This document shows positions 17,401 through 24,867 of a stretch of 41,118 nucleotides of DNA, piece after piece (position 1 is the first letter of the stretch; each line of letters opens with the position of its first letter). A program made the position numbers and the translations under genes. This stretch comes from Acidobacteriaceae bacterium (GTDB lineage: Bacteria; Acidobacteriota; Terriglobia; Bryobacterales; Bryobacteraceae): contig JAFAMM010000038.1 in the NCBI GenBank assembly GCA_019233375.1, positions 1 to 41,118 on the forward strand, given 5' to 3'. Under the pieces are notes generated by a model. That model worked only from the letters and a program-made list of their open reading frames with translations. It was not told the origin of the DNA and made no database searches.

Positions 17401-18303
17401 ATGGGGCATCGCTACGAGATCGAGTGCATCGTGCCGGCCGGCGATCGCTGCGGAGAGGGCCCGGTCTGGCACGCGGCAGAACAAGCGCTCTACTGGACCG
17501 ATATCAACAGGTTTTTGATTCATCGCCTCGATTTCCGCGATGGCAGCGTAAAATCCTGGTTCTTCGATCAGCCAGTGACCGCGCTTGTGTTGACGGACAG
17601 AGAGCATACTCTTGCTGTCGCTCTTGGTTCACGGGTTATTTTCTGGGAGCCGGCGACCGATGAACGCCGCGACCAGGGCTTCGCGCTTGCAGGTTGGCCC
17701 CAGGTTCGCTTCAATGATGGCCGGGCAGACCCCCGCGGTTCGCTTTGGCTCGGATCTATGCGAAATAACGTGAATCCCGATGGGTCTTGCGGCGAGGTCG
17801 GCGGCACGGACGGAGTTCTTTATCGCATTGACACCAACGGCAGCGTCACGGAGTGGAAGCGGGACATCGCCATTTCGAACACGCTCGCCTGGAATGCAGA
17901 TCGCAACCGATTTTACTTCGCCGATTCGCTTGCAGATCGAATCTGGAGTTATCGCTATGACGAGCAGACCGGTGACATCGCGAATGAATGCGTGTTTTTT
18001 GAAGGTTTCAATCGCGGGCTCCCGGATGGCTCAAACATCGACCGCGAGGGCTTTCTTTGGAACTGCCGTTACGGCGGCAAGTGCATTATCCGCATTGCTC
18101 CGGATGGGGTGATCGATCGAATCATCGAGATGCCGGTAAGTAACGTCACCAGTTGCACGTTCGGGGGCCCTGATCTGCGGATACTCTACATCACCACGGC
18201 CTCGAATGGCGCCCCCGCTGGAGAGCGCTTAAGCGGCGGACTGTTCGCGCTTCGCACCGATGTTCCCGGATTACCGGAAAACTGTTTTCGAGTGTTCGGC
18301 TAA
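17401..18303 (+). CDS. SMP-30/gluconolactonase-like beta-propeller protein
   Basis: This 300-aa protein has the length and repeat pattern of the SMP-30/LRE six-bladed propellers that hydrolyse sugar lactones. Expected divalent metal ligands are present at about the same positions as in human SMP30: E19 in GEGPVW, N160 in ISNTLAW and D209 in GLPDGSNID. N105 in RFNDGRADPRGSLWLG corresponds to the substrate-contacting Asn. FYFADSLADRIWSY marks a blade repeat. No signal peptide is seen. The gene starts 3 bases after the SDR remnant and one base separates it from the RraA-family gene. In this context it probably opens an aldonolactone in the hexuronate pathway. Confidence 0.88.
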   Translation: MGHRYEIECIVPAGDRCGEGPVWHAAEQALYWTDINRFLIHRLDFRDGSVKSWFFDQPVTALVLTDREHTLAVALGSRVIFWEPATDERRDQGFALAGWPQVRFNDGRADPRGSLWLGSMRNNVNPDGSCGEVGGTDGVLYRIDTNGSVTEWKRDIAISNTLAWNADRNRFYFADSLADRIWSYRYDEQTGDIANECVFFEGFNRGLPDGSNIDREGFLWNCRYGGKCIIRIAPDGVIDRIIEMPVSNVTSCTFGGPDLRILYITTASNGAPAGERLSGGLFALRTDVPGLPENCFRVFG

Positions 18304-18304
18304 A

Positions 18305-18997
18305 ATGTCGCTCTGGAACACTGACCAGGAACTGTTCGACCTTGCCCGCCGCGAACTGTTTACGTCTGTCGTCGGCGATGTTATGGACAAACTCGAGTTC
18401 TTCCACCAGTTCCTTCCGCCCGCCATCAGACCTCTACGCCAGGATATGGTTTTGATAGGCCGGGCCATGCCTGTCCTATCGGTCGACGTCTCTGTCGACC
18501 GGGTCGCCGGCACGGCCAAGAAATTCATGGAAAAGCCGTTCGGCCTGATGTTGGAGGCCCTTGATAACCTCAAGCCAAACGAAATTTACCTGAATACCGG
18601 CTCCTCGCCGCGCACAGCGCTCTGGGGTGAGCTGATGAGTACGCGAGCGCGCATCCTGGGCGCCGCAGGCGCGGTGCTGAATGGGTACACCCGCGACACC
18701 CGGGCCGTTCTGAACCTCAACTTTCCTACATTCTGTTGGGGCAGCTATGGTCAGGATGCTGCGCTGCGGTGCAAGGTCGTCGATTTCCGCATCGCGATTG
18801 AAATCGGCGCCGTTCGGATCAACCCGGGTGACCTTCTGTTCGGTGATCTGGACGGTGTGTGCTGTATTCCGAAAACTGTGGAAGTAGAGGTCTTCACCAA
18901 AGCGCTCGAGAAGACGCGCGGTGAGAAGCTTGTCAAGGCCGAACTTGAAGAAGGAAGCAGCGCCATGGCTGCGTTCGCAAAGCACGGGATCATGTAG
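18305..18997 (+). CDS. RraA-family protein (HMG/CHA aldolase-like)
   Basis: The 230-aa protein shows the RraA/4-hydroxy-4-methyl-2-oxoglutarate aldolase fold signatures: an early VVGDVMDKL, a central GAVLNGYTRDTRAV strand-helix, and the typical C-terminal VRINPGDLLFGDLDGVCCIPK. The family includes oxaloacetate decarboxylases/2-oxo-acid aldolases and RNase E inhibitors. Beside uxuA and SMP-30 genes, a role in sugar-acid aldol cleavage or decarboxylation is more likely than RNase regulation. The start at 18305 follows the SMP-30 stop by one base; the longer frame to 18260 lies inside that gene. It is the last gene in the plus-strand cluster before a convergent ABC operon. Confidence 0.82.
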   Translation: MSLWNTDQELFDLARRELFTSVVGDVMDKLEFFHQFLPPAIRPLRQDMVLIGRAMPVLSVDVSVDRVAGTAKKFMEKPFGLMLEALDNLKPNEIYLNTGSSPRTALWGELMSTRARILGAAGAVLNGYTRDTRAVLNLNFPTFCWGSYGQDAALRCKVVDFRIAIEIGAVRINPGDLLFGDLDGVCCIPKTVEVEVFTKALEKTRGEKLVKAELEEGSSAMAAFAKHGIM

Positions 18998-19042
18998 CAG
19001 TGCCTGGGTGCTTGTGGCTGACCAGCAAGGCCGGTCGTCTTG

Positions 19043-19897
19043 CTAGCTGACCACCCGGCGAAGAAACGTTCGGGTGCCGAGCAGAAACATCAGAACAACG
19101 GACGTTCCGAGCGCGACGAGAATCCAGGAGACACCGAGCGTGGGAAAGTCGTGCCCGCCAAAGGGCGGCACCATGGAGTATCGCAAACCCTCCGCTGCGT
19201 AGGTCAACGGATTGAACAGTGTCACGACTTGGAACCAGCGGACATTGCCGAGCGCGCCCCACGGATAGTATGTGCAGCCGGTGAACAAGAGCGGTGTGAA
19301 GATCAGCGTAAACATCAGGCTGATCTGCTCAGGTTTAATGACGGTCCCCATTAACAGACCGATCGTCGAGCCCACTAGCGCCGTCAGGATCACCATGCAG
19401 ATCAGGGTAGGGATGCGATCGGAACGAACGGCGAACCCGGTGCTGAGGATCAACCAGCCCAGCGGAAAGATAACGGAACTCGCAATGGTGCCCCGGATTG
19501 CCGCAAAAAGCACTTTCTCCAGCGGTACCCACCAGGTAGCAAGCGGAGAGAGCAGCCGGTCGTCGATCTCGCGGGCGTAGCCCAGGTCCAGCACTAAGGG
19601 CAGCGTCACGCCCTGCATGGCGGCGATCATGCCTGTGAGCGCGACGATGCCGGGCAGCATCAGCGTGGCGAAATGCGGCGCGGCCAGACCGATTCCGGGT
19701 AGAATCTTGCCGAAAATAAAGAGAAAGAACAACGGCTGCATCAAGGCTTGCAGCAGGAACGGAATGAACTCCCGGCCCGTCACCACCAGGTCGCGCCGCA
19801 ACATCGCGAAGAAGGCGTTCAGCGCGAGGCCCGCGCGCCCTCCCGTACGTTCACGTGCTCCTGTGATCGGAAGAGGAGGAGAAATCGTATCGGCCAT
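19043..19897 (-). CDS. ABC-2 type transporter permease (DrrB-like)
   Basis: The 284-aa permease has about six membrane segments (for example PFLLQALMQPLFFLFIFGKIL, LMLPGIVALTGMIAAMQGVTLPLVLDL, LICMVILTALVGSTIGLLMG, ISLMFTLIFTPLLFTGCTYYPW). The cytoplasmic loop REIDDRLLSPLATWWVPLEKVLFA and the FNPLTYAAEGLRY motif near the C-terminus are typical of ABC-2/DrrB exporters. ATG at 19897 overlaps the stop of the ATPase gene by one base (TGATG), so the two are translationally coupled and form one exporter. The likely role is export of a drug, lipid or polysaccharide; the substrate is unknown. Confidence 0.88.
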   Translation of the reverse strand: MADTISPPLPITGARERTGGRAGLALNAFFAMLRRDLVVTGREFIPFLLQALMQPLFFLFIFGKILPGIGLAAPHFATLMLPGIVALTGMIAAMQGVTLPLVLDLGYAREIDDRLLSPLATWWVPLEKVLFAAIRGTIASSVIFPLGWLILSTGFAVRSDRIPTLICMVILTALVGSTIGLLMGTVIKPEQISLMFTLIFTPLLFTGCTYYPWGALGNVRWFQVVTLFNPLTYAAEGLRYSMVPPFGGHDFPTLGVSWILVALGTSVVLMFLLGTRTFLRRVVS

Positions 19898-21012
19898 CAG
19901 CGCAGGTGCCTCCCGGTCAGAAAGATGAATACCTCTTCCAGGGTAGGTTGTTTTACGCTCAAGTCCCGCACTTCGGCCCCGCAAGATACCACTGCCTGCG
20001 CGACCGGTCCAATCAAGGCATTGGCGGAGTCAGCGTAAACGCGATAGCTGAGAATTCCCGGCTCGTTCGCCGGTGCGCTGCTTTGCGGCGGTACCGGCGC
20101 TGGCGATCTGCCGGCCCCTGGTCCGCCGAACTGTCCGGCTCCCGCCTGAGTGGGCTCCGGTGCGTCGTCGGCAACCTCATCCACCTTCGTTACCCCAGGC
20201 ATGTCACGAAGCGCGGCTATAAGCAGTTCCCCGGCCCGGGTGCTTTCAGTTGGACGTGCGTATGCCCGGACCTCCAGCACAGTGCCCCCTGGAATCAGTT
20301 TTTTCAACTCGCGCGGCGTATCATTGACCAGAATCTTTCCGTGATCCATCACCGCGATGCGCTGACAGAGTCTGTCCGCCTCGTCCATGTCGTGCGTCGT
20401 AAGCAGAATTGTGAGGCCCTTGGCATTCAGGTCGCGAATCCGTTCCCAAAGAAAAAGCCGCGATTGCGGATCCAGATTATTTGTAGGCTCGTCAAGGAAC
20501 AAGACGTCCGGCTCATGCATGAGTGCGCGGGCAATCATGATCCGCTGCGACATACCGCCCGAGTAGCGATTCACTTTTTCGTTCTTGCGATCACCCAGAC
20601 CGAGTTCTTCCAACAGTTTGTCGGCAAGCATTTCGCGCTGCCTGCGGGCCGTTCCGTGGTAGGCCGCGTGAAACGTCAGAATCTCCCGTACCTTCAGACT
20701 GCGGTCCAGGTTGCTCTGCTGCGGCACCACCGCGATCCGCTGTTTCACATCAATTGGACGATGCGCGACGTCAAAGCCCATGATGGATGCTGAACCGGCC
20801 GTCGGAACGATGAACGTCGTTAAGGCGCCAATAATCGTCGTTTTGCCCGCGCCGTTCGGCCCAAGTAAGCCGAAGATTTCACCACGCCCGACTTCAAACG
20901 ACACTCCATCTACAGCGTTTGAAGCGGATTTCGGGTACCGTTTCACCAGGTTGCGGACTTCGATCGCTGCGGGAGCCGAGTCGCGGTCCTGTGCGAAATT
21001 TGGCGTCGCCAT
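19897..21012 (-). CDS. ABC transporter ATP-binding protein (DrrA-like) with Pro/Gly-rich linker
   Basis: The 371-aa ATPase has Walker A GPNGAGKTT (51-59), Q-loop VVPQQ (95-99), signature YSGGMSQ (150-156), Walker B VLFLDEPT (170-177) and the H-loop LTTHDMDEAD. These are followed by the DrrA/CcmA-type C-terminal domain. An unusual Pro/Ala/Gly-rich insert (about 283-325, containing QAGAGQFGGPGAGRSPAPVP) splits the C-terminal domain before YRVYADSANALIGPVAQAV...LEEVFIFLTGR. It energises the permease encoded immediately downstream. It lies 39 bases after the GH3 gene stop on the same strand, so it may be cotranscribed with it. Confidence 0.9.
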   Translation of the reverse strand: MATPNFAQDRDSAPAAIEVRNLVKRYPKSASNAVDGVSFEVGRGEIFGLLGPNGAGKTTIIGALTTFIVPTAGSASIMGFDVAHRPIDVKQRIAVVPQQSNLDRSLKVREILTFHAAYHGTARRQREMLADKLLEELGLGDRKNEKVNRYSGGMSQRIMIARALMHEPDVLFLDEPTNNLDPQSRLFLWERIRDLNAKGLTILLTTHDMDEADRLCQRIAVMDHGKILVNDTPRELKKLIPGGTVLEVRAYARPTESTRAGELLIAALRDMPGVTKVDEVADDAPEPTQAGAGQFGGPGAGRSPAPVPPQSSAPANEPGILSYRVYADSANALIGPVAQAVVSCGAEVRDLSVKQPTLEEVFIFLTGRHLR

Positions 21013-21051
21013 TCAGTTTCGTTATCGTTAGTCTGTCGAATTGCGGTCTCG

Positions 21052-23313
21052 TCAGTGTTGTTCGCCGAGTGTTATCGCCTCGTGCAGCGGCAAATCCTGC
21101 GAAGAACCTCCCGCGAGAAAGCTGTAACTGCCCGGTACAAGCTCCCATGCATCCCGCGCTTCATTGTAAATGGACAAGTACTTAGGATCAATATGAACGG
21201 TGACTTCCTTACTCTCACCCGCTTTTAGCTGCACCTTGCTCCAAGCCACTAACCGCTTGGGCGGTTCCCCCGCGGCGGGAGGCAGTTCGGCGTAGATCTG
21301 TGCGATTTCTGCGCCAGCGCGGGTTCCGGTGTTCGTTAAGGTGAACCGGACAGTCGTATCGGTACCATGCTCCACTTTGATTCCAGAGTAGCTGTAGGTC
21401 GTATAGGAGAGCCCGTAACCGAAAGGAAACAGCACTGGCTTCTTCTCGGCGTCGTACCACTTGTAACCGACTTTTAAGCCTTCATCGTAGGTGACGCTAA
21501 AGGTCGGCTTGGCTTCGCCGCTTCTCATCACTGCTGCTTTCCCTTGCGCGCCGGGCGGCGGAGTTACCAAGTGGGGATGCGGCAAGTCATTCACACTGCG
21601 CGGGAATGTCATCGGCAGCTTCGCCGACGGATTGACATCACCGAACAAAATGTTTGCGACCGCGTCGGCGCCTTTGCTGCCGGCGTACCACGCTTCCATC
21701 ACTCCGGCAACACTTTCGATCCACGGCATGGTGACCGCCGTTCCGCTCTCGAGTACGACAATGGTCCGGGGATTTGCTGACGCTACCGCCTGAATAATTG
21801 CGTCCTGCTTCTCAGGTAAGGAGAGGTCTGGAAGGTCCATTCCTTCACTCATCCACTGATAGGCAAAAACGATCGCAACGTCCGCGCTCCGCGCAATCTC
21901 CGCGGCCTCGGCCGGGTTGGCGCCCGAATTGAACTGAACCTTAGCGCCTGGTGCTTTCGCGCACACCGCTTTCAGTGGGGAGGTGGGGAACCAGACATGC
22001 GCCTGCCATTTCGAGGGGGCGCGTCCGGGTGGATCGACCTGCGCCGATCCGCCGCCCGAGATCATTCCTTCATCGGCATGCGGACCGATCACCGCTACAG
22101 ACCGAATCTTTGTGCGATCAAGCGGCAGCACGCCGTTGTTCTTTAGCAAAACCGTGCTTTGCTCTGCGATTTCGCGCGAGGTGTTGAGCCCCGCTTCGAC
22201 GTCCACTACGCTTTTCTGCACCGGGTGATCGACAATTCCGCTGGAGAACTCCGCCCACAGCACGCGGCGCGCATGCTCGTCCAGTTCGGTAATGGGAACT
22301 TTCCCGGCCTCGACCGCTTGTTTTAAACTCTCGCCATAGAAATCATCGAGCGGCTCTTCATTGTCCAGACCCGCGGCTGACGCTTTGATGGTACTGTGAG
22401 TGCCGCCCCAGTCTGAAACGACGAATCCTTTGAACGCCCAGTCCTTTCTGAGAACGTCCGTCAAGAGATATTTGTTTTCACACGAAAAATCCCCATTTAC
22501 CGCGTTGTAGGCGCACATGACCGCTGCCGGATTTCCGACCCGGATACCGATTTCAAAGGCGAGCAAGTCGCTTTCGCGCATGGCACGCTTGCTGATGATG
22601 GAGTCCACCTCATTGCGCCCGCTCTCCTGATCATTGACTGCGTAATGCTTGATATCGCCGATGACGTTCTGTCCCTGCTCGCATTTGATGCGATTGCCTA
22701 CCAGCGTTCCGGCCAGAATCGGGTCTTCTCCTTGATATTCGAATGTTCTGCCGTCCCGCGGTTCGCGTGTCAGATTGACGCCGCCGCCGAGTGTCATATT
22801 GTAGCCTTGCGCTCTCAGTTCGCGTCCGATCAGTGCTCCGTATTCGCACGCTGCGTCGGGATCCCAACTCGAAGCGGCCGCTACGTTCGAGGGCAGTGCA
22901 GTTGAGTAGCGTCCGTTTTCCGCGCTGCTTCGGACGCCATAAGCCGCATCGCTCATTTGAATAAAGGGTATGCCGAGCCGCGGAATGCCGAGGACAAAGC
23001 CAGCTCCGCCGTTCCCCAGAAACGCATTCGGGCGCGGCTTACCCCAGCCCGGCATGCCATTCCCGTGCAGCAGCAGGATTTTTTCATCCAATGTCAGCTG
23101 TTTCAGGACCATCTCGGCACGCTCTTCCGGCGAGTGACTGCTATTCATCCACGGTAGATTCTTCGCCTGCTCGTCCGCTTCGTTGTGTAAGCGATGCTGC
23201 GACACGGCGGTCAAGGACGCCGTCAGAAGCCCTGTCACCAAGGCCGGAATCACCGGCCGCCACTTCCCCTCTGATACCCGCTTGACGTGAAACACGCCGA
23301 CCATAATATCCAT
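21052..23313 (-). CDS. Beta-glucosidase, glycoside hydrolase family 3, exported
   Basis: The product has the GH3 N-terminal barrel with VSDWGGTHS, whose Asp is the nucleophile (about residue 301 from this start), plus KHYAVNDQE and the substrate motif LGIPFIQMSDAAYGVR. The (alpha/beta)6 domain follows with VAVIGPHADEG, VVVLESGTAVTMPW and AWYAGSKGADAVANILFGDVNPSAKLPMTFP. A C-terminal fibronectin III-like domain has FPFGYGLSYTTYSYSG. A hydrophobic stretch near the N-terminus (PVIPALVTGLLTASLTAV) behind basic residues suggests a signal peptide or anchor. I take the ATG at 23313 because it places that stretch near residue 20; in-frame ATGs at 23382 and 23304 are alternatives. It cleaves beta-linked glucosyl or xylosyl oligosaccharides in the periplasm. 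Confidence 0.88.
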   Translation of the reverse strand: MDIMVGVFHVKRVSEGKWRPVIPALVTGLLTASLTAVSQHRLHNEADEQAKNLPWMNSSHSPEERAEMVLKQLTLDEKILLLHGNGMPGWGKPRPNAFLGNGGAGFVLGIPRLGIPFIQMSDAAYGVRSSAENGRYSTALPSNVAAASSWDPDAACEYGALIGRELRAQGYNMTLGGGVNLTREPRDGRTFEYQGEDPILAGTLVGNRIKCEQGQNVIGDIKHYAVNDQESGRNEVDSIISKRAMRESDLLAFEIGIRVGNPAAVMCAYNAVNGDFSCENKYLLTDVLRKDWAFKGFVVSDWGGTHSTIKASAAGLDNEEPLDDFYGESLKQAVEAGKVPITELDEHARRVLWAEFSSGIVDHPVQKSVVDVEAGLNTSREIAEQSTVLLKNNGVLPLDRTKIRSVAVIGPHADEGMISGGGSAQVDPPGRAPSKWQAHVWFPTSPLKAVCAKAPGAKVQFNSGANPAEAAEIARSADVAIVFAYQWMSEGMDLPDLSLPEKQDAIIQAVASANPRTIVVLESGTAVTMPWIESVAGVMEAWYAGSKGADAVANILFGDVNPSAKLPMTFPRSVNDLPHPHLVTPPPGAQGKAAVMRSGEAKPTFSVTYDEGLKVGYKWYDAEKKPVLFPFGYGLSYTTYSYSGIKVEHGTDTTVRFTLTNTGTRAGAEIAQIYAELPPAAGEPPKRLVAWSKVQLKAGESKEVTVHIDPKYLSIYNEARDAWELVPGSYSFLAGGSSQDLPLHEAITLGEQH

Positions 23314-23473
23314 AACGACGGGCTCTTTTTTAGCCGCCCCGCTGCTCGGTGCTACGCTTTCGAATGCGACGGCTATGCACATCCCGGACGGTTACCTGAG
23401 TCCGTCCACTTGCGCAGCGCCCCCCAACCGCTCGTTCTCGGGCCCGGTAACTCGCTTGATAGTATGTGAGATC

Positions 23474-23508
23474 AAAAAGAAAGCGGGACCACGATGAACG
23501 GTCCCGCT
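23474..23508 (-). terminator. Rho-independent terminator of the CHAT-sigma-anti-sigma operon
   Basis: On the minus strand, AGCGGGACC (23508-23500) and GGTCCCGCT (23490-23482) form a perfect nine-base GC-rich stem around a nine-base loop, followed by TTCTTTTTG, a U-rich tail. It lies about 27 bases after the anti-sigma gene stop at 23535. Confidence 0.85.
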
Positions 23509-23534
23509 AAGAGCTTTGGTAATGATGTGCCCGT

Positions 23535-24161
23535 TTAGGGAATCAGCTTCGCCTGTATCGCGAACTCGCGCAGCAGTTCGCCTTGTTGGTCTTCGAGGCG
23601 GATAAAATGCTCGCCCGACCGCCGGATCGCGGGCATGTCAACTTGAACCTGGTCCGCCGCCACGCTGCTCTCGCCGTGCCACCTCTGCACTCCTTGGTCA
23701 TCCACCAGTTCGACCTTCACTGGTCCAGGAGCCAAATCGCGCGCATTCAGATGTATCCGTAAGCGGTGCCATTCGGGAACCGGTGCAATCTCCGATCCGC
23801 GAAATGCCGAGAGTGTCACATCCCGTGGAACCATGGTGCTTACGCAAATCAGCGCGGCTGCCGCGGTCGCCAGTGCAAACGCCGGAATGGAAAAGAACCG
23901 GATCCAGGAGCGATCCAGTTTTTGTGTTTTGCTCAGTGAATGTTTAAGGAAAAGTTCGCCGCCGGTCTTAATATTCAGTAACTCTTCCTCGAGGATTTCC
24001 AGTCTCGCGACGCACGACTCACAACCGATGACATGCGTTTCGACGATCTCCAGCTCATCCTGCTCACAGCGATTCAAGATGAAGCGCTCGAGCGCGTCTT
24101 CGCTTGGATGATCGGTCAAATTCCCGCTCATAGATGTGAGAAAGAGTGCCATTCTCTCCAT
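23535..24161 (-). CDS. Membrane-bound zinc-finger anti-sigma factor-like protein
   Basis: The 208-aa protein begins with a short cytoplasmic domain holding THVIGCESC, the H-x3-C-x2-C zinc-finger signature of ZAS anti-sigma factors (H43, C47, C50). One hydrophobic helix follows (about 90-111, SIPAFALATAAAALICVSTMV), and then a ~95-residue beta-rich extracytoplasmic domain (LRIHLNARDLAPGPVKVELVDDQG). It starts 16 bases after the sigma factor stop, so it is the natural partner: it should bind and silence the sigma factor until a signal releases it. The start codon is uncertain; ATGs at 24161, 24152 and 24131 are possible. A strong terminator follows the gene. Confidence 0.78.
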   Translation of the reverse strand: MERMALFLTSMSGNLTDHPSEDALERFILNRCEQDELEIVETHVIGCESCVARLEILEEELLNIKTGGELFLKHSLSKTQKLDRSWIRFFSIPAFALATAAAALICVSTMVPRDVTLSAFRGSEIAPVPEWHRLRIHLNARDLAPGPVKVELVDDQGVQRWHGESSVAADQVQVDMPAIRRSGEHFIRLEDQQGELLREFAIQAKLIP

Positions 24162-24177
24162 AAAGGAGATGTGCGGC

Positions 24178-24852
24178 TCACCCTGCCTGTGCTCTCATTA
24201 AAACTGAGAAAATTCCGCTACTCGCAAGTTTTTTCCGGCCTATCTCACCAAACTTCGCCTTAGCGCGTGACTTCAATAGGCGAAATTGTGTCTCGGTCAG
24301 CGACATCTCACGGCAGATCTGTTCCTGCGACTGTTCCTGCAGATAGAAACGAACGAGAATATCACGATCGCGCTTAGAAAGGGCTTCGAGCGCGCTCTTC
24401 ATCAATTCGTTTTTCTGCCGTACCATGGCCTCCTGCTCGGGATTCTGCTTGCGGTCCACTACCGCAATCCCGGTTTCGAAATCCGCCTGCTCGCGCCGGT
24501 TGTGGACAGCCTGTTCAATGTACGCCGCCACCTGCCGGCGCACGACCGTACGGACGAATCCCATCAAGCGCTCGGGCTCGCGCAGATCGCCCCTCCGGAT
24601 CGCGTTCACGACGATCAGAAACGTGTCATGCACTTTGTCTTCCAGTTCCTGCGGCCCGAGCTGCCGGCATAAGTAATACCGGATGCCGCGACTGAACATC
24701 TTGTACAACTGTTCCATCCCGGCATCATCTCCCGCTTTCACTTGAGAGACCAGCGTTGCCCACTCGACTGGCGGGAAACCGGAAGATGCGGCGTTTTGTT
24801 TTGCCTCTGCGCTCCTGGAGTCAGTGCTCGATTTCTGTTCAATCGCCAGCAT
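24178..24852 (-). CDS. ECF-like RNA polymerase sigma factor
   Basis: The 224-aa protein has sigma-70 region 2 (about 40-115; EQLYKMFSRGIRYYLCRQLGPQELEDKVHDTFLIVVNAIRRGDL, with the typical EDxxxDTF) and region 4 (about 150-205; LSKRDRDILVRFYLQEQSQEQICREMSLTETQFRLLKSRAKAKF). Region 3 is absent, as in ECF factors. The N-terminal ~35 residues are low-complexity and polar. It is the middle gene of a CHAT protease-sigma-anti-sigma operon, 15 bases after the CHAT stop. It probably redirects RNA polymerase to a stress or envelope regulon controlled by the downstream anti-sigma protein. Confidence 0.88.
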   Translation of the reverse strand: MLAIEQKSSTDSRSAEAKQNAASSGFPPVEWATLVSQVKAGDDAGMEQLYKMFSRGIRYYLCRQLGPQELEDKVHDTFLIVVNAIRRGDLREPERLMGFVRTVVRRQVAAYIEQAVHNRREQADFETGIAVVDRKQNPEQEAMVRQKNELMKSALEALSKRDRDILVRFYLQEQSQEQICREMSLTETQFRLLKSRAKAKFGEIGRKKLASSGIFSVLMRAQAG

Positions 24853-24867
24853 AAGTGGTGTTGGAAT

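Noticed and set aside
19906-20793. 295-aa plus-strand frame inside the ABC ATPase gene
   Set aside because: Shadow of a clear ATPase on the opposite strand.
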